Source: an uncultured Neomegalonema sp.
Lineage (GTDB): Bacteria; Pseudomonadota; Alphaproteobacteria; Rhodobacterales; Rhodobacteraceae
Assembly (NCBI GenBank): GCA_937995735.1
Contig: CALKIZ010000024.1
Span: 1-64,000 of the forward strand
Length of the DNA: 64,000 nt
Reading direction: 5' to 3'
Position 1 is the stretch's first letter. Each line of letters begins with the position of its first letter. The translations under genes and the position numbers were made by a program. Below are positions 36,674-45,053 of the stretch, one piece after another. The notes beneath the pieces are model-generated. The model was not told where the DNA came from. It did no database searches and worked only from the letters and a program-made list of their open reading frames with translations.

Positions 36674-37395
36674 GGCGTGCCTCGCAATATCGTTAGCAAA
36701 CGGGCCTGACATTGCAGAGCGCTCGGGTCTTCGAACGAGCGGATCGGCGGTGTGTCGGGTGCGTCTACAGCGGTTAGGCCATTTTCACTCAAGACGAACA
36801 AAGTATCCGCAATCCGCGCGGCCTCAACCGGATCATGCGTTACCAGTAAAATCGTTCGGCCCTTGAACAGATCAAAGGCAAGTTCTTGCATCTCAGCACG
36901 GTTTCTCGCGTCTAAAGCAGAGAATGGTTCATCGAGCAAAATGACGGGCCGGTCTTCCATCATCGTCCGCGCAAGCGCGACCCTTTGGCGTTCTCCGCCA
37001 GATAAAGTTTCGGGCTTTTGAGTAATCTGATCCCCTAAACCGACCTGAGCTATCAACTGCCGCGCGTGCTCTATTTCTAGCTTATCTCCGCGCAACCGCG
37101 CGCCAACGCACACATTGTCTAAAACACTGAGCCACGGAAATAACAGATCATCCTGGGCCATAAATGCGACGCGCTCAGGCAAAGGCAATCCGTCACTCGC
37201 CGTGATTATGCCCGTGAACGATCCACCAATTTCTAATCCGGCCAGCGCACGAAGAATGGTCGACTTTCCCGCACCGGATGACCCGAGCAAACAGGTCCAT
37301 GCCTCAGCTTTGATTTCAAGATTAATCGACGGAAATAATTTACGCCCCCCTATATCGCATTCTCCGTGAAGCGTTATGGCGGGCGCATCTGTCAC
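36670..37395 (-). CDS. thiZ: ABC transporter ATP-binding protein (ThiZ-like)
   Basis: A 241-residue ATPase: Walker A L-L-G-S-S-G-A-G-K-S-T, signature L-S-G-G-E-R-Q-R-V-A-L-A-R and Walker B V-I-L-L-D-E-P-F-S-A-L-D, with the switch His in V-T-H-D-P. The GTG at 37395 overlaps the tenA stop as TAGTG and begins just before the conserved domain. A TTG at 37419 is the alternative. It energises the ThiX-ThiY importer. Confidence 0.88.
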   Translation of the reverse strand: MTDAPAITLHGECDIGGRKLFPSINLEIKAEAWTCLLGSSGAGKSTILRALAGLEIGGSFTGIITASDGLPLPERVAFMAQDDLLFPWLSVLDNVCVGARLRGDKLEIEHARQLIAQVGLGDQITQKPETLSGGERQRVALARTMMEDRPVILLDEPFSALDARNRAEMQELAFDLFKGRTILLVTHDPVEAARIADTLFVLSENGLTAVDAPDTPPIRSFEDPSALQCQARLLTILRGTP

Positions 37396-38066
37396 TATCC
37401 CCGCAGCCCCATGCCCCAAAAATCTACCTCAAGGCGTGTGGCGACTTCAAAGCGATCCGCAAGCGATTTTGCACGAGGGCTGCTCTCCAACGCACCAAGG
37501 CGGCTTGCCACTGCATTATCAATCAGCGCACCAACATCACGGCACATTTGTTGATATTCATCAGAGGCATAGGTATCGATCCACTCTCGGTATTCTTCTG
37601 AGACCGCCTCCGCAGCAAGCCGTGCTCCGATCTCACCGTAACCCATCACACAAGGCGCGAGCGCCGCCATCAGGTCGAGAAAATCACCGGAATACCCCGC
37701 CTCTAACACATAGCGTGTATAGGCAAGGTTCTCCTGTTCCTCTTTCGTCGAGAATAGCGTGCTTTCGTCAATCCCAACGGCGGCACAAGTTTTAATGTGA
37801 AGCGGCATCTCATGATTGACCAGCGCATCCACCGTAGACGCCGCAATACGCATTTCATCCGGCGTTCCTGCTTTCACCGCCGCCAGCGCCCAAGCGCGGG
37901 AGAAATGAAATAGAAAGACGTAATCTTGCTTCAGATAATGCAGGAAAGAGTGTCGCGGCAGCGATCCGTCCCGCAATCCTTCGACAAAGGCATGGCGCGT
38001 ATAATCCGACCAAGCCGCACTCGCCGCCCCGCGCCACGAGGCAAATGTTTTACCGTAATCGCTCAT
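37395..38066 (-). CDS. tenA: TenA-family aminopyrimidine aminohydrolase
   Basis: A 223-residue TenA (thiaminase II). It hydrolyses 4-amino-5-aminomethyl-2-methylpyrimidine, a thiamine breakdown product, to HMP for re-use. The catalytic Cys139 lies in L-A-P-C-V-M-G-Y-G-E-I-G, and F-L-H-Y-L-K-Q-D-Y near 41 binds the pyrimidine. It overlaps thiY by an ATGA. Being inside the thi operon between the binding protein and the ATPase of a ThiXYZ importer strongly supports salvage of degraded thiamine. Confidence 0.93.
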   Translation of the reverse strand: MSDYGKTFASWRGAASAAWSDYTRHAFVEGLRDGSLPRHSFLHYLKQDYVFLFHFSRAWALAAVKAGTPDEMRIAASTVDALVNHEMPLHIKTCAAVGIDESTLFSTKEEQENLAYTRYVLEAGYSGDFLDLMAALAPCVMGYGEIGARLAAEAVSEEYREWIDTYASDEYQQMCRDVGALIDNAVASRLGALESSPRAKSLADRFEVATRLEVDFWGMGLRG

Positions 38067-38998
38067 TCCGCCGTCACATCCAAAGCAATATCAGAAACCG
38101 AATTGATAGACGGGATAAGACCGGCGTCTTTGAGGAACTTCTCAAACCGTGCGTAACGACCGGCATCCAATGCCGCTGGGCGAAGTGCAAAACGCGGCAA
38201 TGTATCCGCCCATGCCCGCGTATTAAGCTCGTCGCCAAGCTCTTTCGATGTACTGGCGAAAATCTTGCGGCTCTCTTCAGGATGATTGACGATATATTGC
38301 ACGGCAAGTTCAGTCGCTGCGAGGAACCGCTGAAGGACATCTTTATCAAGCGCATCCGATTTTGCGACGTAGATCAACTCATCATAAGACGGCAATCCTT
38401 CTTCTTCGGGATAGAAACAACGTCCCGGAACGCCTTCAATATCCATTTGGTTCAATTCAAAATTCCGAAAGGCACCAATGACTGCATCCACTTGCCCCGC
38501 CATCACAGCAGGGGATAGTGACCAGTTCACATTGACCAACTCAACATCATCAACGCCAAACCCATGCGGGATAAACATCGCGGAAAGCACAGCCTCTTCA
38601 ACGCCGGCAACGGAGAACCCGACTTTCTTACCTTTAAGATCAGCAACCGATTTAATCGGACCATCAGCTTTGACCAACAGGCAGTTCAACGGCGTTGAAA
38701 CAAGTGTCCCCACCCGCTTCAACGGCAAGCCCTCATGGATTTGAAGATGGAGCTGCGGTTGATACGAAATCGCAATATCCGCTTTTCCTGCGGCAACAAG
38801 TTTTGGAGGATCGGCAGGGTCCGCAGGCGCGATGATTTCGACTTCGAGATCTTGATCCGCGAAATACCCTTTCTCATCGGCAACGATGATCGGCCCGTGA
38901 TCTGGATTTACGAACCAATCAAGGATCAACGTAACTTTATCCGCAGCAACGGCATTACTCGCTGTCAAAATAGCGGCACAAAAGGCAAGGTACTTCAT
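38063..38998 (-). CDS. thiY: Pyrimidine-precursor ABC transporter substrate-binding protein (ThiY-like)
   Basis: A 311-residue periplasmic protein of the NMT1/ThiY family. The signal peptide ends near residue 19 (A-V-A-A-D). The mature start L-I-L-D-W-F-V-N-P-D-H-G-P-I matches the L-D-W-x-P-N-x-x-H pattern of ThiY proteins that bind HMP or its formylamino derivative. ATG 38998 gives an ATGA overlap with the upstream thiF and begins the signal peptide; a further 20 in-frame codons upstream lie inside thiF. Ligand assigned from operon context. Confidence 0.88.
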   Translation of the reverse strand: MKYLAFCAAILTASNAVAADKVTLILDWFVNPDHGPIIVADEKGYFADQDLEVEIIAPADPADPPKLVAAGKADIAISYQPQLHLQIHEGLPLKRVGTLVSTPLNCLLVKADGPIKSVADLKGKKVGFSVAGVEEAVLSAMFIPHGFGVDDVELVNVNWSLSPAVMAGQVDAVIGAFRNFELNQMDIEGVPGRCFYPEEEGLPSYDELIYVAKSDALDKDVLQRFLAATELAVQYIVNHPEESRKIFASTSKELGDELNTRAWADTLPRFALRPAALDAGRYARFEKFLKDAGLIPSINSVSDIALDVTAE

Positions 38999-39984
38999 AG
39001 GGCTTCCTTTTCGATCGAAATGTCTCCGAGCGCGACGAGGGCTAATTCGCCCTGCCATGTCTCGCGTAACTTACTTGCGGCCCGCCATGCTCTCAATCCG
39101 CTTCGGCAAGCGAGGACGGCGCGTTGGCCTGACTCTGGAATAATGTCGAATGACTCAACGGTCCGGCGCAGCGCGTTCGGGTGAACAAGCTGCGGCGCTT
39201 CCTCTTCTCCGCGCAGATCAATGATGCAATCCGCCTCGGTGATATTGCCCGCTGCGATAAACTGAAAAGCGCTTTCGGGTTCTGTAGCACCATCAAAACG
39301 AAAGCCTCCAAACCGAAACCCATTCGCATTGAAGGTCACAAGCTGACCAAGGGGCGACGGTTTTAAGTCGAGCAAAACAGACAAAGCCATCTGCGCTTGT
39401 ATTGATCCCATTGTGCCGACAACCGGCCCTAAAACTCCGGCAGTCGCGCAACTGGCGGCGGTGTCGGGCAGATCAGGAAAGACCGCCCGCAAAGATGGCG
39501 CACCGGCACAAAAGCCCCCGGCATATCCGGTTAGGCCAAGAGCTGAAGCACTGATAAACGGAACACCCGCCGAAAAGCACGCATCCGAAGCAATGTAGCT
39601 CGCCGCGAAACTATCGGCACAGTCAATCACCACCGTCGCATCGTTTATCAACGTGTTTGCATTGTCGGGATCGAGAGTAGCGACAATCGGAGTCACTTTG
39701 CTTTCTGGATTGAGACGCGAAAGGCTATCGGCAGCAACCATCGTCTTAGGTTGGCTGACTTCGTTATCACGATACAAAGTCTGGCGATGTAGATTACTTC
39801 GCGACACCACATCCGGGTCGATCAGCGTAATATGACCAACACCAGAACCAACCAGATACTCCAACACCGGAACACCAAGACCGCCCGCACCCACCACAAG
39901 AACCCGTGCAGCGCACAGCTTATCCTGCCCTGCCGTTCCAACTTCTGGCAGAATGGATTGTCTTATATACCGATCATCACTCAC
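38995..39984 (-). CDS. thiF: ThiF adenylyltransferase with C-terminal rhodanese-like domain
   Basis: A 329-residue E1-like enzyme that adenylates the C-terminal glycine of ThiS before sulfur transfer. Visible motifs are R-Y-I-R-Q near the start, V-V-G-A-G-G-L-G-V-P-V-L and D-x-D-V-V-S-R-S-N-L-H-R-Q. The C-terminal part looks like a rhodanese domain with L-A-C-R-S-G-L-R-A-W, which could carry the persulfide that E. coli takes from ThiI. The GTG at 39984 overlaps the thiE stop as GTGA; an upstream ATG at 40002 is less likely. Confidence 0.92.
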   Translation of the reverse strand: MSDDRYIRQSILPEVGTAGQDKLCAARVLVVGAGGLGVPVLEYLVGSGVGHITLIDPDVVSRSNLHRQTLYRDNEVSQPKTMVAADSLSRLNPESKVTPIVATLDPDNANTLINDATVVIDCADSFAASYIASDACFSAGVPFISASALGLTGYAGGFCAGAPSLRAVFPDLPDTAASCATAGVLGPVVGTMGSIQAQMALSVLLDLKPSPLGQLVTFNANGFRFGGFRFDGATEPESAFQFIAAGNITEADCIIDLRGEEEAPQLVHPNALRRTVESFDIIPESGQRAVLACRSGLRAWRAASKLRETWQGELALVALGDISIEKEAL

Positions 39985-40577
39985 CGCGTTGCCTCTATCC
40001 ATGCGCGGGTTTGCGCCGCCGGATCAGCATTGAGGGTAATGTCCGTAACCACCGAAACCACATCGGCTCCTGCAGCATAAACAAGCGTTGCCCGCTCAAT
40101 CGTCATACCGCCAATCCCGATCAGCGGGCGCTCGCCGATCAAATCTTTCCATTCCCGAACGCGGTCTAAACCCTGTTCGTGCCATTTCATCTTTTTAAGG
40201 ATCGTCGGATAAATCGGACCGAGCGCAATATAATCCGCATCGAGAGACAAAGCGCGCTCCAGTTCAGCACGGTCATGCGTGCTAATCCCCAACCGAATGC
40301 CATGTCGCCTCAGCGCAGGAACATCCGCTGTGTCGAGGTCTTCCTGACCCAGATGCACATAATCGCATCCCGCATCTATCGCCGCTTTCCAATGATCATT
40401 GACGATCAACTGCGCGCCATTTTTGGCGCATAGGTCTTTCGCGGCGGTGACCTCAGCAAGCGCGGCGGGTTCGTCCAAATCTTTGGCCCGCAACTGCACG
40501 AGCTTAACGCCGAGCGGCAACATTTTTACCAACCAGTCGCAATCTTCAAAGATCGGATAAAAGCGATCAAGGGTCAT
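39981..40577 (-). CDS. thiE: Thiamine phosphate synthase
   Basis: A 198-residue TIM-barrel enzyme that joins HMP-PP and thiazole phosphate. Conserved segments are [41 protein letters not shown] and I-G-G-M-T. It overlaps thiG by an ATGA and thiF by a GTGA. A plain thiE, not fused to thiD. Confidence 0.95.
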   Translation of the reverse strand: MTLDRFYPIFEDCDWLVKMLPLGVKLVQLRAKDLDEPAALAEVTAAKDLCAKNGAQLIVNDHWKAAIDAGCDYVHLGQEDLDTADVPALRRHGIRLGISTHDRAELERALSLDADYIALGPIYPTILKKMKWHEQGLDRVREWKDLIGERPLIGIGGMTIERATLVYAAGADVVSVVTDITLNADPAAQTRAWIEATR

Positions 40578-41347
40578 TCAAGGAACGCCTTTCCAATCAG
40601 CGGTGTCGAGGGCGATGCCATATCACGAGGCTCCATCGGATCGGCATCATAAGCGGCCTGCCCTGCTTCCACCGCAAGACCAAAAGCCCGAGCCATTGCC
40701 ACAGGGTCGCCCGCCTTCGCGACAGCGGTATTCAGCAGCACCGCATCGAACCCCATCTCCATCGCTTGCGCTGCATGAGACGGCAACCCGATCCCCGCAT
40801 CAATCACCATTGGCACATCAGGGAACTGAGCGCGCATCGTCCTCAAACCGTGAAGGTTATTGAGGCCAAGCCCCGACCCAATCGGTGCACCCCAAGGCAT
40901 CAAAACTTTACACCCCGCGTGGAGCAATCGTTCGGCAACAATCAAATCTTCCGTCGTATACGGGAAGACTTCAAAACCATCCTCGGTCAGAATTTTTGCG
41001 GCTTCGACTAATCCAAAAACATCCGGTTGTAACGTGTCGGTATGGCCGATGACTTCCAATTTAATCCACGGCGTCCCAAAAACCTCACGCGCCATTTGTG
41101 CAGTCGTGACAGCTTCTTTAACGGTATGACACCCGGCAGTATTCGGCAGAACCGGAACTCCAAAATCACTAACCAAAGACCAAAAATCCTGCCCTGCGCG
41201 GTCGGCTCCGCTTTCGCGGCGCAAAGAAACCGTCGCCACGCCTGCCCCGCTTGCTTTGAACGCCTCGGCCATAATCGCGGGCGAGGGGTAAAGCGCCGTG
41301 CCGAGCATCAAAGGGCTGGTCAATTCTGTGCCGTAGAACGATGCCAC
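40574..41347 (-). CDS. thiG: Thiazole synthase
   Basis: A 257-residue enzyme that forms the thiazole ring from deoxyxylulose phosphate, dehydroglycine and ThiS thiocarboxylate. The Schiff-base lysine is in W-I-K-L-E-V-I-G, with [18 protein letters not shown] and [10 protein letters not shown] as other family markers. It starts 2 bases after thiS ends. Dehydroglycine would come from ThiO two genes upstream. Confidence 0.96.
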   Translation of the reverse strand: MASFYGTELTSPLMLGTALYPSPAIMAEAFKASGAGVATVSLRRESGADRAGQDFWSLVSDFGVPVLPNTAGCHTVKEAVTTAQMAREVFGTPWIKLEVIGHTDTLQPDVFGLVEAAKILTEDGFEVFPYTTEDLIVAERLLHAGCKVLMPWGAPIGSGLGLNNLHGLRTMRAQFPDVPMVIDAGIGLPSHAAQAMEMGFDAVLLNTAVAKAGDPVAMARAFGLAVEAGQAAYDADPMEPRDMASPSTPLIGKAFLE

Positions 41348-41349
41348 CT

Positions 41350-41547
41350 TCAGCCCCCTTGCATCGGTGCAACGACTTCAAGGAGGTCACCGTCCGATAT
41401 TGATGTCGATGCACGGGCAGAAGCCGGAACAAAATTTCCGTTCAAAGCAGTCGCAATTTTTGCCGTGCTATAGCCGAGTTCTTCGAGTGCAACGGCTAGG
41501 TTGGCCTGTGCAACATCGCGGGCTTCGCCGTTAAGAATGATTTTCAT
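41350..41547 (-). CDS. thiS: Sulfur carrier protein ThiS
   Basis: A 65-residue ubiquitin-fold sulfur carrier ending in the required Gly-Gly (P-M-Q-G-G). Conserved N-G-E, G-N-F-V-P and G-D-x-L-E-V-V are visible. Its start overlaps the thiO stop by 17 bases, in a tight thiO-thiS-thiG arrangement. Confidence 0.96.
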   Translation of the reverse strand: MKIILNGEARDVAQANLAVALEELGYSTAKIATALNGNFVPASARASTSISDGDLLEVVAPMQGG

Positions 41548-42502
41548 CCATCACCTCCGGTTTTTTCCCTTCTAGCAGAAAATCTGCGGTCATACGGGCC
41601 ATCGCTGGCGCTAACAAAAACCCATGCCGAAACAGGCCATTGACCCAAGTGGTTTTTCCATTCCGGCGAATACGCGGAAGGTTATCAGGAAAGGCAGGTC
41701 GTGCATCAACACCAATCTCTAAAACCTCTGCCTCTGCGAAAGCGGGATGAAGGGCATAAGCCGCACTCAACATTTCAAGCAAAGACCGCGCTGTAATGCG
41801 GCTGCGCTCACCGCTCTCGATCATCGTCGCACCCAGCATATAAACGCCATCACCGCGTGGAACGATGTAGAGCGGTATGCGCGGGTGCAAAAGACGGACG
41901 GGGCGCGATAAAGTCACATCCGGACAGCGAATGATGAGCATTTCGCCCTTTACACCGCGAAGGTCTTTCAAATCGTCACGGGCAGATAAACCACGACAAT
42001 CAATGACATCCACATCAGGTGTGCCCGCATTGCCGACCGTCACACCCTTTGCGGCGAGTTGATCAGAAAGGCGCTGCAACGCATCACGCGGAGAAAGATG
42101 CGCTTCATCTTTAAAATAAAGCGCGCGATCAAATCGGCCCGCTAAGTCCGGCTCGAGCGCTTCAACACCGCTTCCGTCAAGCGTTTGAAACCCTTCGGTT
42201 CGCCGCGCAAACCTGTCCAACTCTCGTTTGTCGCGGTCGAGTGCGATGACCAAAGTGCCCGCGCGCGTTACGGGAACATGGCTGCTCCACCACCCAAAAG
42301 ATTCTTGGCCAAGGCGAAGGACAGGTTCTTCAGCAGATTCGCGCTCGCACCATGGGGCCAACATACCGCCAGCCCACCATGAACACGCATGAGGGCCGGG
42401 GGTGGCCGCATTATCGACAAGCTCGACCTTAGCCCCTCTTGCCATCATCTCGGTTGCCACACAGAGGCCGGCCACACCTGCACCGATGATACTAAACTGC
42501 AT
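41531..42502 (-). CDS. thiO: Glycine oxidase ThiO
   Basis: A 323-residue FAD oxidase of the DAO family that turns glycine into dehydroglycine for thiazole synthesis in aerobes. It has [12 protein letters not shown] at the N-terminus, a W-W-A-G-G-M-L-A-P-W loop, L-L-H-P-R-I-P-L-Y-I-V-P-R and G-L-F-R-H-G-F-L-L-A-P-A at the C-terminus. The start at 42502 is the ATG just before the FAD motif; it lies 11 bases inside thiD. Presence of ThiO instead of ThiH fits an aerobic organism. Confidence 0.94.
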   Translation of the reverse strand: MQFSIIGAGVAGLCVATEMMARGAKVELVDNAATPGPHACSWWAGGMLAPWCERESAEEPVLRLGQESFGWWSSHVPVTRAGTLVIALDRDKRELDRFARRTEGFQTLDGSGVEALEPDLAGRFDRALYFKDEAHLSPRDALQRLSDQLAAKGVTVGNAGTPDVDVIDCRGLSARDDLKDLRGVKGEMLIIRCPDVTLSRPVRLLHPRIPLYIVPRGDGVYMLGATMIESGERSRITARSLLEMLSAAYALHPAFAEAEVLEIGVDARPAFPDNLPRIRRNGKTTWVNGLFRHGFLLAPAMARMTADFLLEGKKPEVMDENHS

Positions 42503-43289
42503 TGTCAGACCAAAGAGCATGGAAATGATGGACGGGGCCGTGACCACTTCCGACTTTCAACGTATCCGCCTGTGCAATCGCGGCTTGCAGATACGCATGA
42601 GCTGACCCAGTGGCCTCTACAAGCGAACCACCTTTTGCCAGTTCTGCCGCCAAAGCCGCAGACAAGGTACACCCGGTCCCATGCGTGTTTTTTGTATCAA
42701 GGCGAGGCGCTGTCAGCGCCAGAGTCTCCCCTTCTCGCTCAACAAGCCGGTCCACACAGGTATCGCCTACCCCATGCCCCCCTTTAACAAGAACAGCTTT
42801 CGCGCCGAGCGTGATCAACTCATTCGCTTGCTCAACAGGGTTTGTCGCTGTTGGCGCAAGGCGGGCAAGTTCGGGCAAATTCGGAGTCAGGACAGTCGCG
42901 CGCGGAAGCATATACTCGATCAGGGCCGCAACCGCCTCATCTTGAAGTAACGCATCACCGGATTTTGCAATCATCACCGGATCAAGAACAATCGGTCCAG
43001 CAAAATTAGCAAGGCAATCTGCCACGGCACGAATAATCTCAGGCGAGAAAAGCATCCCGATCTTTATCGCGCCAATATCGAGATCATCGAGCACCGCATC
43101 TATCTGAGCCGCGACGATCTCAGGCTCAATCGCAGCAACTGCAGTAACGGCCTTGGTATTTTGTGCCGTGACCGCCGTAATCACGCTGGAACCATAAACG
43201 CCAAGAGCTGAAAACGCTTTTAGATCCGCTTGAATCCCTGCACCGCCACCACTATCGGAGCCCGCTATTGTCAGCGCTTTCGCAACCAT
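42492..43289 (-). CDS. thiD: Hydroxymethylpyrimidine/phosphomethylpyrimidine kinase
   Basis: A 265-residue ribokinase-fold enzyme that phosphorylates HMP and HMP-phosphate. The N-terminus T-I-A-G-S-D-S-G-G-G-A-G-I-Q-A-D-L-K is diagnostic, with D-P-V-M-I-A-K-S-G, V-L-V-K-G-G-H and the C-terminal N-T-H-G-T-G-C-T-L-S-A. It is the first gene of the thi operon, 61 bases downstream of the TPP riboswitch. A GAGAGG site precedes the ATG. Because it can use HMP directly, it joins TenA salvage to the pathway. Confidence 0.96.
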   Translation of the reverse strand: MVAKALTIAGSDSGGGAGIQADLKAFSALGVYGSSVITAVTAQNTKAVTAVAAIEPEIVAAQIDAVLDDLDIGAIKIGMLFSPEIIRAVADCLANFAGPIVLDPVMIAKSGDALLQDEAVAALIEYMLPRATVLTPNLPELARLAPTATNPVEQANELITLGAKAVLVKGGHGVGDTCVDRLVEREGETLALTAPRLDTKNTHGTGCTLSAALAAELAKGGSLVEATGSAHAYLQAAIAQADTLKVGSGHGPVHHFHALWSDNAV

Positions 43290-43350
43290 GCTCGCCTCTC
43301 GTAATTGGCTGGCGCAGGGACGAATAAAGGCGAAAACAGTGCCGAAACCC

Positions 43351-43425
43351 GTTCCCTACGCCGGAATTGCCCGGATCAGGTTCGATGGGTCGGTACAAAA
43401 CCTCTCAGCTCTCGCAAGCACCCCA
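43351..43425 (-). promoter_or_regulatory. TPP riboswitch (THI element)
   Basis: On the minus strand the sequence contains GGGGTGC, then GCTGAGAGG, ACCC, GAACCTGATC and GGCGTAGGGAA in the correct order and spacing for the TPP-sensing riboswitch. It ends about 60 bases before the thiD start, so it probably controls translation, or termination in the short leader. It is expected to shut the whole thi operon down when TPP is plentiful. Confidence 0.97.
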
Positions 43426-43434
43426 ACGGATTTC

Positions 43435-43485
43435 GAACAGATAAAGATTTTCCCGAATGAGCGCAAGGTTAGCATCAGAACGATT
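43435..43485 (-). promoter_or_regulatory. Possible promoter of the thi operon
   Basis: Upstream of the riboswitch on the minus strand, TTGCGC and TATCTG are separated by 17 bases, and the riboswitch begins within about 15 bases of the -10. This fits a sigma-70-type promoter but the match is only moderate. Confidence 0.3.
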
Positions 43486-43592
43486 TGACGCGGTGTTTTG
43501 TACCATTTTGCTTATAATTTCCGCGTTGTGTTATCGGTAAGTCATAAGCCTAATGATCTTTTAGACATTCGGCCAATCAGAGAGGCCACTGT

Positions 43593-44987
43593 ATGTTAAA
43601 CCGACGCGAAACACTTTTGACCGGCGCGGCATTCAGTGCATTACCGCGTGTAGCCCATACCCAAACCAGTCCTTTGGTTATCAAACCCCAACAAGGGATT
43701 GCGCGGCTTGGGCCTCCGGATGTCGCTGAGACGCAGATTTGGGGATATAATGGAACGGTTCCCGGTCCCGAAATTCGCGTTGCGCAAGGTAGTGAAGTAA
43801 CTGCGCGGCTCGAAAACGGCTTGGCGCAACCAACCACTATTCACTGGCACGGCATACGGATCGAGAACGCGATGGATGGCGTCGCGGCTTTAACCCAAGC
43901 CCCCGTCGCCCCTGACGATAGTTTCGACTATCGCTTCACTGTCCCGGATGCAGGGACGTTCTGGTATCATCCGCATAATCGGACATGGGAACAAATGGCG
44001 CGTGGGTTATACGGCCCGTTGATCGTTGAAGAAGCAGAGCCGCCAGCATACGACCGCGATATCGTGCTCATGCTGGATGATTGGCGCTTAAATGACGATG
44101 GCCAGATTGACGAGGAGAGTTTTGGATCGCTCCGGGACTGGTCCCATGCCGGGCGGCTTGGAAATTGGCCAACGGCCAATGGCTCTCCGCAACCGGATTA
44201 CACCGTCAAAAGGAATGAACGGCTCAGGCTTCGCTTGATTAATGCGGCAAACGCAACTGTTTTCGTATTGCGCTTAGACGGGATGACCGCACAGATCGTC
44301 GCTTATGATGGAATGCCCGTGCCACCAGAACCGCTTGAGGGTACTATCGTTTTCGCACCGGCACAGCGCATTGACCTGATTGCTGATGTTACGTCTGACG
44401 AAGCAGCGCTGATGCTAGCGGGGCGCGAAAATTTCCGTGCGTGCGGGTTTCCCGTTAGAGGCCAGAAACGGCGCACGCCACTAAACGATACCGCCGCACT
44501 CCCCGCCAATCCAATCTCAGACGATTTCGATCTCGCTAATGCCGTAAAGGCGACAGTCTCCATCGACGGCGGAGCAATGCGCGGTTTCACGGAAGCCCGC
44601 ATTGGCGGTTTCGGCGCAGCCTATCGCGGTGAAGACCCCGTAAAAGGCATCATCTCCCGTCGGGATCTCGCGTTTGACCATCAATTGGTCTGGGCGCTCA
44701 ACGGTGTTGCCGGAATGCCAATAGAACCCCTCTTCACAGCGGAAGCAGGACAAACCGCCGTAGTGAAACTGGTCAATGAAGGCCGTTGGCCCCATGCCAT
44801 GCATTTTCATGGCCACCATTTCCGCGAATTATCGAAAGGCGCACCGTGGCGCGATACGATTCTCCTCGATCCCCGTGAAACCAAAGAAGTCGCTTTCATT
44901 GCCGATAATCCGGGGCGTTGGATGCTGCATTGCCACATGCTCGAACACCAAGCGGGCGGCATGGGAACATGGTTTGAGGTGACTTAA
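43593..44987 (+). CDS. Exported multicopper oxidase
   Basis: A 464-residue laccase-type oxidase. The N-terminus N-R-R-E-T-L-L-T-G-A-A-F resembles a twin-arginine signal. All four copper-binding clusters are present: H84-W-H86-G, W-Y-H126-P-H128, H-A-M-H-F-H-G-H-H-F near 405, and H-C-H-M-L-E-H-Q near 448. The family includes CueO and other copper- or metal-oxidising periplasmic enzymes. There is no Met-rich insert like that of CueO. It is divergent from the thi operon with GAGAGG before the ATG, and the next gene, guaA, starts 66 bases later. Confidence 0.92.
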   Translation: MLNRRETLLTGAAFSALPRVAHTQTSPLVIKPQQGIARLGPPDVAETQIWGYNGTVPGPEIRVAQGSEVTARLENGLAQPTTIHWHGIRIENAMDGVAALTQAPVAPDDSFDYRFTVPDAGTFWYHPHNRTWEQMARGLYGPLIVEEAEPPAYDRDIVLMLDDWRLNDDGQIDEESFGSLRDWSHAGRLGNWPTANGSPQPDYTVKRNERLRLRLINAANATVFVLRLDGMTAQIVAYDGMPVPPEPLEGTIVFAPAQRIDLIADVTSDEAALMLAGRENFRACGFPVRGQKRRTPLNDTAALPANPISDDFDLANAVKATVSIDGGAMRGFTEARIGGFGAAYRGEDPVKGIISRRDLAFDHQLVWALNGVAGMPIEPLFTAEAGQTAVVKLVNEGRWPHAMHFHGHHFRELSKGAPWRDTILLDPRETKEVAFIADNPGRWMLHCHMLEHQAGGMGTWFEVT

Positions 44988-45053
44988 CCCGTCTCTGCAC
45001 TGGACTCTCTCCCTGCCCCGCTTTACTCGGACTGGCAACGGGGAGATTCCGAT

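Noticed and set aside
36674-36712. Longer thiX start at 36712
   Set aside because: A 43-base overlap with thiZ; the ATG at 36673 gives a 4-base ATGA overlap and begins just before the first helix.
37396-37419. TTG start for thiZ
   Set aside because: It would overlap tenA by 25 bases; the GTG at 37395 gives the compact TAGTG junction seen elsewhere in this operon.
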